A stretch of DNA of 64,000 nucleotides, taken from NCBI GenBank assembly GCA_032358255.1, contig JAULBX010026718.1, forward strand, positions 158,736-222,735, in the 5' to 3' direction. The stretch is from Heterotrichella gracilis (taxonomy: Eukaryota > Sar > Xanthophyceae > Tribonematales > Xanthonemataceae). Under the pieces are notes generated by a model. The model was given only the letters and a program-made list of their open reading frames with translations, ran no database searches and was not told where the DNA came from. A program made the translations under genes and the position numbers. This document shows, one piece after another, positions 40,808 to 52,700 of this stretch; position 1 is the first letter of the stretch; the number at the start of each line of letters is the position of its first letter.

Positions 40808-41728
40808 TCAGCACTTGATCGTTGGGCTGCAGGCGACGCAGATGATAATGTACAGAAAGGGCAGCGCTCCCATCACGGTGAACAGCCACGCACTCTGCCC
40901 TTCTCCTTCATCCAAGTCACTGCTGAACCGCCCGCTCCAGCCGAGCAGCCTGACCTGGTTGGGAGACCAGGCCTTGGGCCAGGGAGCCCACTGAGTAGGT
41001 GCCCTGGCTGCCAACTGGCTGGCTGCCCTGGCTGGTTGCTCTGGCTGCACACTGGCTGAACCTGGCTGAAGAATGTGCCTGAAGTTCATGCCAGTAGGGC
41101 TACCATCAAGAGCACGCCCACGAGAGCAGCAAGGTAAACGCATGTCATCACCAGTCGGTTCAGCAAGAGGAGCCACTGGTCACGGGGACGCATTGCGCTC
41201 ATTGCACGAATGAACTCTCTCTCGGCTCTGAGTTCGGCCTGCACATTGAAGAGGAGTTGGAGTTTGAATTGGCTGCCAAAGTTTCGTGTGACAGTGACCC
41301 GAGTATGCTTCCCCGTCACGCCACAGCTGACAAGTGCCTCAATTCCACACTACAATAGGTCAGGAATAAAATACGCCCCGGGTACGTTTATCGAGCATTG
41401 TTGTTTTTGTGGCACACTGCAGCATGCAATCCCAGCCACCAAACTATTCCACATGCATACCCACCTCAGTTGGTCTGTACTTGGGTTTATCGCCCTTGGG
41501 CTCAACCACTTTGTCATACGTAAGGAGGGCTATGTAGAACAATGCAGCATCCCCAGTAGAAGCTTTCAGCACACCGCCTCGCTTCGAGCCCAGCCAGGTG
41601 TGGCCACGGCCACGGAAAAGGCCTGCAACGCGTGCTGGCGCTGCAGCGCCTTTGCGAAACCTGAGATAGGTGCGTGTGTCGGCGGAGGTGCTCGTAGAAC
41701 TCGCAGACTGACTACAAGAAGCCTGCAT
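40808..41728 (-). CDS. Two-to-three-span membrane protein, unknown; intact tandem copy
   Basis: Exons 41728-41465, 41349-41104, 40954-40808; phase 0 throughout; 218 residues from the ATG MQASCSQSASSTSTS. Exon 1 is Ser/Arg/Gly-rich with a possible hydrophobic stretch DAALFYIALLTYDKVV. Exon 2 has an amphipathic part (VQAELRAEREFIRAMSAM) and the helix LVMTCVYLAALVGVLLM. Exon 3 carries SAWLFTVMGALPFLYIIICVAC. If intron 2 is retained, the frame stops soon after the first helix (VALLA). I do not recognise the family. A decayed paralogue lies 1.4 kb upstream in the same orientation (42241-43357). Confidence 0.65.
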
Positions 41729-42240
41729 TGTTGTCAAGGGCCAGCAGTTGGTGTGCTGGCCTACAGCCCGGCTGTAACCAAGGGAAGAGAGAGAGGAAGT
41801 GGGTGGTGTCTACAGTACTTATACTGGAGGAGATACACCAAGAACCGGTGGCGGTTTAAAACCGGGTATGCAATGCCCAGCACTACAGGGTTTGTTCACA
41901 GTGTTCAGGGCCTGATATGGAGTGGGGTTTTTATCTCTGACGAAAGTGAAGTGACCCCACCCAGACAGAGCGAGCGAGTAAAATGATACGCATAATACGA
42001 GGTTGAGCCTCAACATAGATACACTTTGTACCGTATGAGGCCTCTTATTAAGAATCTTCGTACATGCATGCATGCATGGCTCACGAGCCCACCACCCAAT
42101 TATGGTATTATCTCCATAATAAACCCAATATTGAGAAAAGAAAAGAAACGCCAAAGGCGTGCATAAGGCGAGGCAACTTGCTTACAGGGTGCTATCTGCA
42201 GATAGTGTCTCAAACTGAATACAGCTGTGCCCTCCCACCC
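41729..42240. other. Promoter flank of the intact copy; partly duplicated
   Basis: 41780-41960 resembles 43405-43560, the same flank of the paralogue (for example GGAGGAGATACACCAAGA in both). It also carries the repeat at 42133-42168. Confidence 0.5.
42133..42168 (+). repeat. Short dispersed repeat (copy 1 of 3)
   Basis: The AAAAGAAACGCCAAAGGCGT core followed by GCATAAGGCG recurs at 42448-42484 (same strand) and, inverted and diverged, at 56155-56205. Confidence 0.7.
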
Positions 42241-43357
42241 CTTCAGCACTTGAAGGTTGGGCTACAGGCGACGCAGTTGAAAATATATACGGATTGAGCA
42301 GCGCTCCCTTCAAGGTGTACAGCCACGCTGTCTGCCCTTCTCCTTCATCCTGGTCACTGCCTAAACCGCCCGCTCCAGTCTAGCAGCCTCGTCGGAGACC
42401 ACCGGTTGGAAGACCTGGCGCTGGGCCAGGGAGCCCACTGAAAAGATAAAAGAAAAGAAACGCCAAAGGCGTGCAAAAGGCGGCATAGCAAATACGCATA
42501 GCCCCAACCCAAAAACAAAAGTAGGAGGTCCCCTGGCTGCCCACTGGCTGACTGCCCTGGCTGCCCACTGTCTGGGTGTCTGGTTGAGCAGACTGACATC
42601 ACTCCTTTGCAAACTGCGACTACTGGTGTTGCAAACTTCAAAAGATGCCTCCGCTGTCAACCCCTTATGACTCTGGCCAAAATTCATGCCAGTAGGGATA
42701 CCATCAAGAGCACGCCCAAGAGAGCAGCAATATGAATGCACATCAGCACCAGTCGCTTCAGCAAGAAGATCCACTGGTCACGGACAGGCATCGCGCTCAC
42801 TGCACGAATGAATTCTCTCTGTGCTCTCAGTTCGGCCTGCACATTGGAGAGAAGTTTAAACTGGCTCCCAATGTTTTGGATGGCGATGACCTGAGAGTGT
42901 TTCCCCGCAAGCCACACTTGACAAGTGCCTCAACTCCCAACTACAATTGGACAGGAACAAACGAGCTCTGGGGCACGTTTACCGAGCAGCCTTGTTTTAA
43001 AGGATTTCTCCCTGCTGCTTCTATGCCATATGCATAGCTCATTTATGGATTGTCCTCCTGTCTGTCCTTGGGTTTATCAACCACTTTGTCATAAGCAAGG
43101 AAGGCTACGCAGCACAACCATGCAGCCTCCCAAGTTAAAGCTTTCAGCACAACGTCTCGCTGCGAGGACCGGCTGTGGCGCCAGAGGCAGTGGGCAAGGA
43201 TTAGAGGCGTGGGGCAAGGCTGAGAGACCCGGGTGTGGGCACTGTACTGGGCACGACCACGGAAAAGAGCTGCGGCGCCTTTGTGATACCTGATATAGGT
43301 GCGTGTGTCGGCGATGGTGCTCATAGAACTCGCTGCCTGACAACGTGAAGCCTGCAT
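42241..43357 (-). pseudogene. Decayed tandem copy of the 40808-41728 membrane gene
   Basis: All three exons of the neighbouring gene can be matched (MQASRCQAASSMSTIADTRT; AELRAQREFIRAVSAM; LLDWSGRF), but the copy is broken. Exon 1 has an insertion of about 55-60 bp and runs into a stop with no donor. Near 42905 a one-base loss shifts the frame against the intact copy. In exon 3 an extra base makes a stop directly after SGRFRQ. Upstream and downstream flanks are also shared, so the duplicated unit was at least 1.2 kb. Confidence 0.8.
42448..42484 (+). repeat. Short dispersed repeat (copy 2 of 3)
   Basis: Shares AAAAGAAACGCCAAAGGCGT followed by GCAAAAGGCGGCATA with 42133-42168. It lies inside the pseudogene, in the interval matching intron 2 of the intact copy. 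Confidence 0.7.
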
Positions 43358-43931
43358 GGTTGTCGAGGGCCAAGAGTGGGGTGGGTGCTGACAGCCCCGG
43401 GTGTAAACAACGGAAACGAGAGAGGAGTGGGTGTTGCCCACAGTGTTGAGACTGGAGGAGATACACCAAGACCTGGTGCGGTTTACAACGCACACTTTTA
43501 ACAGGGCCTCATAGTGAGTGGGTTTTCAACCTCCGACGAGAAGTGGGGTGACCCCACCCAATATTGCTTAGAGTTCGAGCGGGTGACGTTATCCGTTTAA
43601 AATTTCTTGTTGAGCAAATACTGATACATATAGTACCGTATGAGCAGGTTGAGGTCTTCATATACCTAGGTAAGAGCCTGCATGCACGCAACCTTGCATG
43701 CATGCAACCTGCGCAGGCACCGGTGTGAACCACCCCGTTGGTTTTTGATAATATCGACTTGTCCCATCCATACCTCGATGTTAACCTGCCAAGCCATTCT
43801 TTGGTTACCTATACTATCTCGTGGGGTAATCACCCATTACTCACAAAAGTCCACTGTTGCAACTAGTGAACAGCTCGCGTTTGGCTTGACCGCGGCGTAC
43901 CGTTGCATCTTTCACCCCATATGGAGGCACG
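43358..43931. other. Intergenic between divergent genes
   Basis: The first part is the duplicated flank of the pseudogene; the rest holds the upstream region of the zinc-knuckle gene. No other gene is seen. Confidence 0.4.
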
Positions 43932-45875
43932 ATGGAGTTCTTGGAACAGCTACAGCAACTTCTGCTGTACACCCAACAGCTTCAGCAGCAGTTTGTGCCG
44001 CCTTTGAAGGATAAACATGGTGCAAAGGTACAGCTTGCCGGGCCCACCGCTGTGGGGGCCACTGTTCATGCCTTCCATGGTCCTAGGGTAGCCTGTCTCT
44101 GCTCTGGTTCTGGAGGCTGCTGATGTTGGAATAGGTTGTCCTTGGAGTGTTTGTGCACATATGCGTGGTGAATCGTGTCATGCTAAGCCCATCTAAGTTT
44201 CATGTCATCCTTTTATCGACTGCCGATGTGGCGATGAGCATCTGCTGCTGTAGCGGCTGCACTGTGGTGTCCCATATTACACTTAAAGTGGGTCTTATTG
44301 CTCCCAACTGACTATCTTTTGCAGGCACAGTCAGCAGCAACCATGCCACCTGACTGGGCCCCCGCAGCCAATGCCACCACCAAGCGAGCAGCCTCCCCTC
44401 GCCACCACCACCACCAACCTCCCAAGAGGTCCAGGACAGAGCAACAAGGCACTGAGGCTGCGACCAACCCCTCCCCATGGGCTTATTTACCTCCAGCAGG
44501 TAAACTACAATGTGCTGTGTGTATCGCCCTTTCAGAAAGCATGCCTGCACGGGTGTTAGCAAAATCCACCGCTCCTCAACGCCCTAATACAGGCACTAAC
44601 ATCTTGCATTACTTCACAGGCACCTTTGGAGCAGTTCAGGCTCCAAACAATGGGTTTATAGACAGGGATGTACCCCTTTCTCCAACCCACCTGCGGGCCT
44701 ATGGCGTGGGCCAAATTGTCGACCGGCACTGGTGGCAACAGGAGCCAATCCAGCAGGGGTACTATGCTGGTAGCCAGACCCAAGATTATCAACTTAGGCA
44801 ACAGGGACCAAGCCAGCAGGAGCACCATGTTGGTAGACAGACCCAAGGATATCACGTCGGCAACAGTGACCCAAGGCTACCACCTTGGCAACAGGGACCA
44901 ACCCAGCAGGAGCAGTATGCTGGTAGACAGGCCCACGACCACCACCTTAGGCAACAGGGAACAACCCAGCAGCAGCACTATGCTGGTAGAGAGAGCCAAG
45001 ACCACCACCTTCGCCAACCTGAAGCAACCCAGCAGCAGCACTATGCTGGTAAAGAGAGCCAAGACCACCACCTTCGCCAACCTGAAGCAACCCAGCAGCG
45101 GGACATTGCTGGTAGACAGGGCCAGCCACAGGGCAAACAGAGGCCAACCCATAACCAGCAGCTATCCGCACATGAGTGGTCCTGGCTGATGTTTGAGGAA
45201 CGGTGCATCCGGTGCGGCGCCCCAGGGCACGATAAGAGGAGCTGCCCAGTAGCCTCCGCCACGGCAGCCGCGGCACAGCTGGCGCAGGCGCTTGCACCTG
45301 GTCACCCAAGCAAGGGTGGCAGAGCTCGTGGCCAGGCCCAAGCCACTTATGGGCCAACCCACCAGCGCCACACCTGGCAAGGAGAGAACATCAGGAAGAA
45401 CCTTCATTTAGCCTCTGCCACTGCCGCGTCAGCACAACTGACAGCTGGCCACCAAAGCAGCGGTGGCAAAGCTGGCAGCGGCGGGCAGGCCAAAGGTCCC
45501 CAGCGGCGCTTGGAGGCACGTGAGTGGGACTGGCTGATGGATGAGAAGCGGTGCATCCGCTGTGGGGGGACCGGTCACAGCAAGAAGAGCTGCTCGGTAG
45601 CATCTTCCGCCGCAGCCGAAGCACAATTGGCACAGGCCCTGAAAGGCAGCGCATGTGGCCAACCGCAAAGCCAACAGAAGCCAGCGCAGCACCGCCACTT
45701 TGAGGCCCAGCAGTGGTCCTGGCTGATGGATGAGGGGCGGTGCACCCGCTGCGGGTGCGCTGGGCACAGCAGGAAGGTCTGCCCGGTTGGCTCCACCACC
45801 TCAGCAGCGGCACAACTGGCATATGCGCTGAAGCACATGCCGGCAAACTACTGCAGCCGCTCTGCAGACCAGTGA
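43932..45875 (+). CDS. Protein with three CCHC zinc knuckles and Gln/His-rich repeats
   Basis: Exons 43932-44027, 44325-44499, 44620-45875; phases 0 and 1 join; 508 residues. Exon 1 is a 32-residue Gln/Leu helix (MEFLEQLQQLLLYTQQLQQQ). Exon 2 has a basic nuclear-signal-like patch (PPKRSRTEQQ). Exon 3 holds degenerate 21-residue Gln/His/Arg repeats, then three copies of W(S/D)WLM.E.RC(I/T)RCG..GH....C with spacing C-x2-C-x4-H-x4-C, the zinc knuckle that binds single-stranded nucleic acid. Each is followed by an Ala-rich helix ending AAQLAQAL. Such knuckles occur in Gag proteins and in cellular RNA-binding proteins; no other retroelement gene is seen. The second intron is 120 bp and open in frame, so retention would still give a protein. 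Exons 1-2 are paralogous to those at 46799-47515. Confidence 0.72.
44740..45125 (+). repeat. Degenerate 63-bp coding tandem repeat
   Basis: About six units coding roughly QQQHYAGRESQDHHLRQPEA. The last two full units (about 44960-45085) are almost identical in DNA, indicating recent expansion. Confidence 0.75.
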
Positions 45876-46798
45876 TTAGGGCCCGGTTGGACGCGATGGG
45901 GGTGATGGGCTGTGGCGCCGATGCTATCAAAATGGGGACAACTACACAGAACTGACCTGGGGGCGATTTTTGAATGGCTTTGGACCTTTGTGTGTGGGTT
46001 TTGGGGTGCATTTGGGCTGTTTCGTTGACCCAAGTGGTACACACAGCGTTGCACAGTATGGGTATCCCGCGTAGTGAAGCACAGCTGCATGCGATGCTCT
46101 GCACATCTTTGGCAGCTTATGCATTGGCTCCTTGTTTGCACAGAGGTGCGTAGATGGGTTTACACACTAGGCAGTAGCGGCAGCTGGGTACCGCCAGATT
46201 GTGAGGGTACCACTGCTGGGTGGTTGTAGAAGTGATATGAACCTCTCCTGAACATGGGTGCCTTGCTTGTGTATGCTCCACCGTGGCTGTAACACACCTT
46301 GTGGTGAAAGTGGCCTAGCACCGAGCGTAGGCCCTAAGTTGGGGTATTGCTCCCCATGTTTTTCTCCCCTTGGGGGTAAAATGTTGCCAATTTCTGAGGT
46401 TCCTGTAAAACGGTTGTTGCAGGAAAACGGCATCTGAACTTACATTTGCCCTTGTGAGCTGCTGACTCGCCAACAGCATCCTACCTGTGTCTACATAGAC
46501 TGTGCACTCGGTGTCGTTGGCACCCTGGCATGGCAACACTTGCAATGTGGCGGTGTGACATCCTGGCGCTGGTTGTCACCCTTTAGTGAACGCCACCTGA
46601 TAATTTGCAGCGTTCGCAGCGTAGCATCCGACTTGAAAGGCCATAGGTTGAAGAGTGGATACAGGAAGCATCCGTTTTGTGGGGTCAACCCCGTGCATGG
46701 CACGCATGCATGCACTGGACTTGCCGCTAGTGCCTTTGCCTGATTTCACTCGTTATTGAAGCATGATCCGTTGCCAAGCTTGCCCGAGTTGAGGCAGG
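45876..46798. other. Intergenic between the two cassette-sharing genes
   Basis: No exon recognised in 0.9 kb. It presumably holds the 3' end of the zinc-knuckle gene and the promoter of the ankyrin gene. Confidence 0.4.
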
Positions 46799-49700
46799 AT
46801 GGATTTCTTAAACGAGCTGTCGCAGCTGCTCCTCTACAGCCAACACCTGCAGCAGCACTTCAGCCCCCCTCCCAAGGGCAGAGATGCTGCAAAGGTACAG
46901 CAGGGCTACGCCAACACTGTTAGGCCCTGCATTCCAGCACTTCTTTACTACACGTCCATAATGCTAGAGTCAAGCGGTATATCGTGTCTGTTGTGTAGAC
47001 TGAGCTGCTGCTGTTGCGAAAGTTGGAGTCTATTGTGCGCCTTTGCACACTTCAGGCTGGCTCTTTTGTACTGTAATAAGCGGCGCCCACCTGGGTTTCT
47101 GTTGTCACAGCTTGTGGACAATAGCACCCATGCACAAGGCACATTCATGGGCATGGGGCACCCTGACCCACAGCCAAAATGTGTGCCTTCAATCTGCTCA
47201 GCACAGGTACTGAACCGTTGCAGGCACAGCCAGGATCACCCACAGCACCTTGGGACGAAGCCCCGGCAGCAGCAGGTGGTAGCCTCAAACGGGCAGCAGC
47301 CACTGCCAGCGACCACCACCAGCAGCCCTCCAAGAGGCCCAGAGGCACGGAGGCTGTGGGCAAGGCTGAGAAACCCTTGGCTAGGGTCAGCGACCCAACC
47401 TGCTCTGAGGTGACTGGGTCCAGGGAGCGCCCTTCGGCTGCAGAGCCCGCCAAGGCTGGGGCCAGGGATGGCGGTGAAGCCTTAAAACCCTCCTTAAGGC
47501 CTTCTCCTCCAGCGGGTAAGCCACGACCTGCTGTGTGTGGCTTCTTGAATCCTAGGTGTATTCCTACTAGGCTTGGTGGAGCTGGCGAGTTCAATTAGTG
47601 TAGGTGTTGTTGTGGCGTGAACGCCACGCGGGCCGGTCTTGGGCGGAGAGTACCGCCTTCGCATCAAGCTCATATAATGGCTGGTCTTTTGTGCAAAAAA
47701 ACTTTTCAAATGCATACGCAGAACAGTAGCTTGCTCTGTCAACATTGTGCTTTGTCCCGTATCACAAGGCGTACAGCCACACGTTACCACCCCACATAGG
47801 CCAGATTGCCTGCTTTGTGCATGTGTCACCAATAACTGCTGGCTCATGAATTTCTGCCATAGGCCTTTAGAGTCATCTTTCGTCCGTTGAAAAATACACT
47901 CACCAATCATTTTGTCCGTTAATTCTTGAAAACATGTATTTAAAAAATGTCAAATTGCTCATAACTCATGAAAGTACTCCCTGTCTCTTGCAGCCATGTC
48001 CAAGCGCACAGCCGCGACCACCGCCGCTCCCGCCGCCCCAGACCCGTTTGCCCAGGAGCAAATGAGCATCCTGGAGGACGCCATCGCCCAGGGCGACGCC
48101 GACAAGCTGCGCTGGCAGTGCGACAACATGCTCATGTACAACTTGAACCCCTTCAGCCCCACCATGCGGGATGGCCAGACAGCGCTCCTCCTGGCAGTTC
48201 GCAGCCACCATACAGCCATCGTCCATGCATTGTTGCAAGTCCAAGGGGCGCGTATTAACTGGGAGGTGGTGGAGCTGGGCGAGATAGGCGAAGCAGTGCG
48301 GCTGGGGTCGGTTGGGATGGTGGATGCCATCATGGGCGCATGTGGGCGCCAGGTGGCGCGCCACGAGGGCATGGGGTGCCGGCTGGTGATGGCGGCGATC
48401 AAACACGATCACTTGCCGATCGTGGAGGCGTTGGATCGGCACCTGCAGCTGGATTGGCCCACAATGTGCTGCCCTCATGAGGACTGGGGCAAGGGGGGGC
48501 GCATCACACCGATGACCTGGGCAGCAAAGAAGCAGCCAAGCATGATCCCGGGGCTGGTTGCAGCGTTTCCGCATGCGCTGCGAGCAGTCAACCTCAGGAA
48601 TGGAGGCCGGATAACTCCCTTACAGTATGCAACCAAGTATTGCAGTCGCGAAGTGGGTGATGCGGTGGTGGAGGCGGGCACAGCAGCACCGGTGTTGCAG
48701 CAGTTATTGGGGGGGGGCGGGGGTGAGACGGTGTGCGCGCTCCTGCGCGCCGCCCTCTACTCATCCGCTACTGTGGAGGCTGTGGTGCGGGCTGTGGACG
48801 GTGCAGGGCTGGATGCGGCAGCAGGGGCGGGATTCATCAAGCAGCTGGTGGGTGACATGTGCGCCCATGTGGCTTGCGTGGGGGAGTCCAGAGGGCGGGA
48901 TGGCGCTGTTATTCCCCCCTTGCTGGTGGCGCTGGTGGCGGATGCGCCTCATCTGGATGGACCAGACGGCGATCAGCCATTGGATCAGCCGTTGGATCAG
49001 CTGTTGGGGGCGATCAGGGGCGGCAGGGAGTCATTGGCCCCGGCGGCGTTGCTGGTGGCTATGGAGCGCGGGTGGGAGGTGGCGGTGACCCGGCTGTGTG
49101 GAAATTCCCGCATGGCAGTCATCGGCAGCGCCCTGGTGCTTGGTCAGCAAGGGGAGCATGGCACGGATGCAGCTAGGAGGAAGCTGCTGCAGCGGGGCGT
49201 GGCAGGGGGGGTGAGGGCGGGGGATCACGAGGGGGTGGCGAGGCTGCTTCGCCTGGCGGAGGGGATGCGCCTGGAGGAGCCGCTGGACCCAGAAACCCTT
49301 CTAGGGTTTGCATCCACCGCCACGTTTTCAGCGCTGGTTCAGCTCACAGACGCAGGGGTGGCGTTTGATTCCCCCGCCAACTCGGCCGCGTTTGTGAAAC
49401 GCCTCCCTGGGCTGGATGAGGCCACGGTGGGCAGGCTGGCGGCTGCCAGGTGGAACCTCTCTCACCTGCTGGTATCCGCAGATGGGGCGGAGATTCGACA
49501 TGTGGTGTCCATGTGCCCCAGTGCGCACCTTGGCCAGCTTTTCCCTTCTATGGCCTTCACAGGGGGTGTGCTGCGGGATGCGCTCCAGCTCAGCGTGGAG
49601 GTGGGAGAGGCCGCCACCTGTCGCAAGCTCCTTGACATGGGCGTGCGGGCAGCGGGGATTCGCATCACCCCCGCGCACGTGACCACATCCTCCTGGCGTC

Positions 49701-52700
49701 CCGGGGATTTGCAGGCGCTGATCGGGGATTTGCAGGCGGCGGGCATGGAGTGGGACGGCGAGGCCTTTTCTCGGGAGCTGGCGGGCGCCATGCAGGGCGC
49801 GCTGCGGGGGCGGGAGTGGGGGCCGGTGGAGCGGCTGATGGAGGCGGGGGCATGGGTGGAGGAGATCCCTGTGGATGTGGCAGAGGCGCTTGCCAAGCAT
49901 GATGGGGGCCTGCTGGTGCGGCTCTCAGACTACTACTCAGACCAGCACAGGCAACTGGAGGATGCCCAGGGACCTACTGGGGCTGGGAGGGAGGAGGGTC
50001 ATGGGCAGCATGATGCAACCGCTATCCAGCATGCGGGCAGATTTGGCGCATCTTGTGGGCAGCATGCAAGCGAGATCGACGCATCTGGAGTGCAGCATGC
50101 GGGCGGGTTTGGCGAGTATGGTGTGCAGCATGCGGGCGGCCTCGGCACATCTGGAGTGCAGCATGTGGGGGCGTTTGGCGCACGCATTGGTCAGTACCAA
50201 TTGTCGGGCTACAGCGATATGCACATTGGCGCGTCCTTTGGCGTGATGCCGCCCAGCCTCCAAGGCATGTACCCCATGGACTTTGACCCCTTCATGGGGA
50301 TGCCAGCCGCTGGCCACCAGATGTGGGGCGTCTCTGGTTTGCCGGGCTCCATGGCGCTCCCTCTTCCTCCCACCGCTAGGCCCTCCGCCTCTGCTGCTAT
50401 TTCAGGCCCCAGTGTGCGCCAAACCCCTGCCAAGGGTGTCAAGAAGGGGAGGGACAAACGGCGGGACCTGGGTCAGCTGGTGGGGAAAGACCCTAAGGGT
50501 ATGGGGCCCATGCTGGAGGAGGTGCAGGCAGGCAGGAGCGATGTGAACGAGCGGTTTGTCGGGTGAGTGCAACCAGGAGCTCATTGGTGACGGTCAGGAG
50601 TGCTGTGCTGGAGCAGGGTTTAGGGTTTAGGGTTGCCAACCTGTCAGGGGTGAACTCATCCCAGGGTCGATGTCTAACCATCCTTTCTTGCAAACCTAAG
50701 CCAGGGTCGCTGGGCTGCATCTTGTAGGGGACCCGAGGGTACTCATGCCTCCTCCTCAACCAGCGCACCTGCTCACTGCCAGGCAATTTTTTGCTCCCTT
50801 GCTGACTGGTTATTCTTTGGTGGCAGGGGCGCCACACTGCTGCTGCATGCGTTCAGGCACAAGTGGCGGAAGATTGCTGGCGCCCTGCTGGAGCTGGGTG
50901 CAGACCCCAACATGGGGGATGACAAGGGTGTCATCCCGATGGCTGTGGCGCACTCACGCAACTGTATGCAGCTGCTGGTGGCCCACGGCGCAGTCCCCAG
51001 GCCGGGCACCCCAGCCCCCAGCACGAGCCTTGCGATCCCCACCATGGGCCCTGCGATCCCCAGCACAGACTGCGCTATCCCCAGCGGTCAGGGCCTCACC
51101 CAGCTGGGGCTGGACAGTGACGCAATCTGCAGGCCCGCAGTCCCCAGCACAGGCCCTGTGATTCCCAGCACGAATTCAGCAGTCCCCAGCACACTCCCCT
51201 TGCCCACGCCCCCTCCCACTGCCAGGCCTGGCGGCTCAACTAATGTGGCGCCTCTCGACGTGCGCCAAAGCCCTGCCCAGGTACATTATTATTTCATGTT
51301 CTTATTCTTATGAGACGGGTACATTATAATTAGTATTATTATCAAAGAGCTGCGTGGGCCCGCATGTGCAAGACTGACTGCTGTATTGCTGGAATGCATG
51401 TAACTATAATTATTATCATTATTTATTCTTCTGCCCAGGTTGCCAAGCGCAGCAGGCCCCAGCAGCTGAGTCAGCTGGTGGGTCAAGACCCTAAGGGTAT
51501 GGAGCTGATTGTGGAGGCGGTGCGGGCGGGCAAGCGGCATGTGGACGATCTGTATCCCGGGTAAGTGCTACCAACAGCTGACTATACCACACCCCATGTT
51601 GAACGCCAAACCCCAAACCTTGAACCACCTACCCAAGTTGCACACCATGTTTGAAGCACACCCATATTGCCCACCTGACTTTCCGGCAAACTCACCCAGT
51701 GCGGCTGACACGCTGCCATCCACCTTGTCCCATACCATGTGCAGGGTTTAGGTTTAGGAGTTGGGGTTTATAAGTATGTTCTGCAGCTCAGTTGTGGATA
51801 CCGAGCCGCAAGGCGGTATGAGCCCAAGCTGCATGTGGTATTATTTGCATTACCTGCTCCCTCCTATCCCAAATGCAAAATCAAAGTAGGCAAGGTTTGG
51901 TAGCCAACTGATGACATGAGGAGCGTTCTTCTTTCTCCATGTAGCTAGCCCCTGCAGCACAGTGAACCCTAGCTTAGGGTTGTTCATGGTGCCGGTTCCA
52001 ATGTGCGGCAGGGGCAGCCCCAGGGGTTGCTGGTACCACCCGACGGTAGGGTTTCAATGTTGGTACTACCCTAAGCTAGGGTTTTGATGTGCGACTGCAG
52101 GGGCAACACCCTGCTGCTGCATGCTGTCAGGAACTCTTGGTGGGAGGCCACCCGTGCCCTGCTGGCCCTGGGTGCGGACCCCAACATAGGGAACGACAGG
52201 GGCACCACTCCGCTGAGAGAGGCGCGTTCACTCGCCGTCTACCAACTGCTCCTGGACCACGGTGCAGATCCCAAGGCAGACGTGGTGGTCCCCATGCCAG
52301 GCATTAAGGTCCCCACCACCGGCACCACAATCCCCGGGGGACAGGCAGGCACCGCAGCCAAGGGTGCGCCCCAAAACCTCACTAAGGGTTCCAACTGCAG
52401 CGAGGAGGACCTGTTCCAGCTGGTGGGCACAGAAGACCCTACGGGTATGGAAGCCATGGTGGAGGAGGTGCGGGCGGGCAAGAGGCACGTCAACCACCGC
52501 TACGAAGGGTAGGTGCAACCTGGGGCACCAGGGTTTTAGGTACTATTGTTCGGTGTTGGATTATGATGCGGTGGGCAAGGGGCAACGCGAGGGCATGTTG
52601 TTGTCGGTACGGCTGGGGTTGTCTTTAGTACCCTATGCTAGTCTTTTTTGCTGCAGGGGCTGCACCCTGCTGCTGCACGCCGTCTGGCACAACTGGGTGG

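Noticed and set aside
41210-41986. 258-residue plus-strand open frame
   Set aside because: It is antisense to two exons of the minus-strand membrane gene, whose paralogue conserves the minus-strand reading; no domain is seen in the plus frame.
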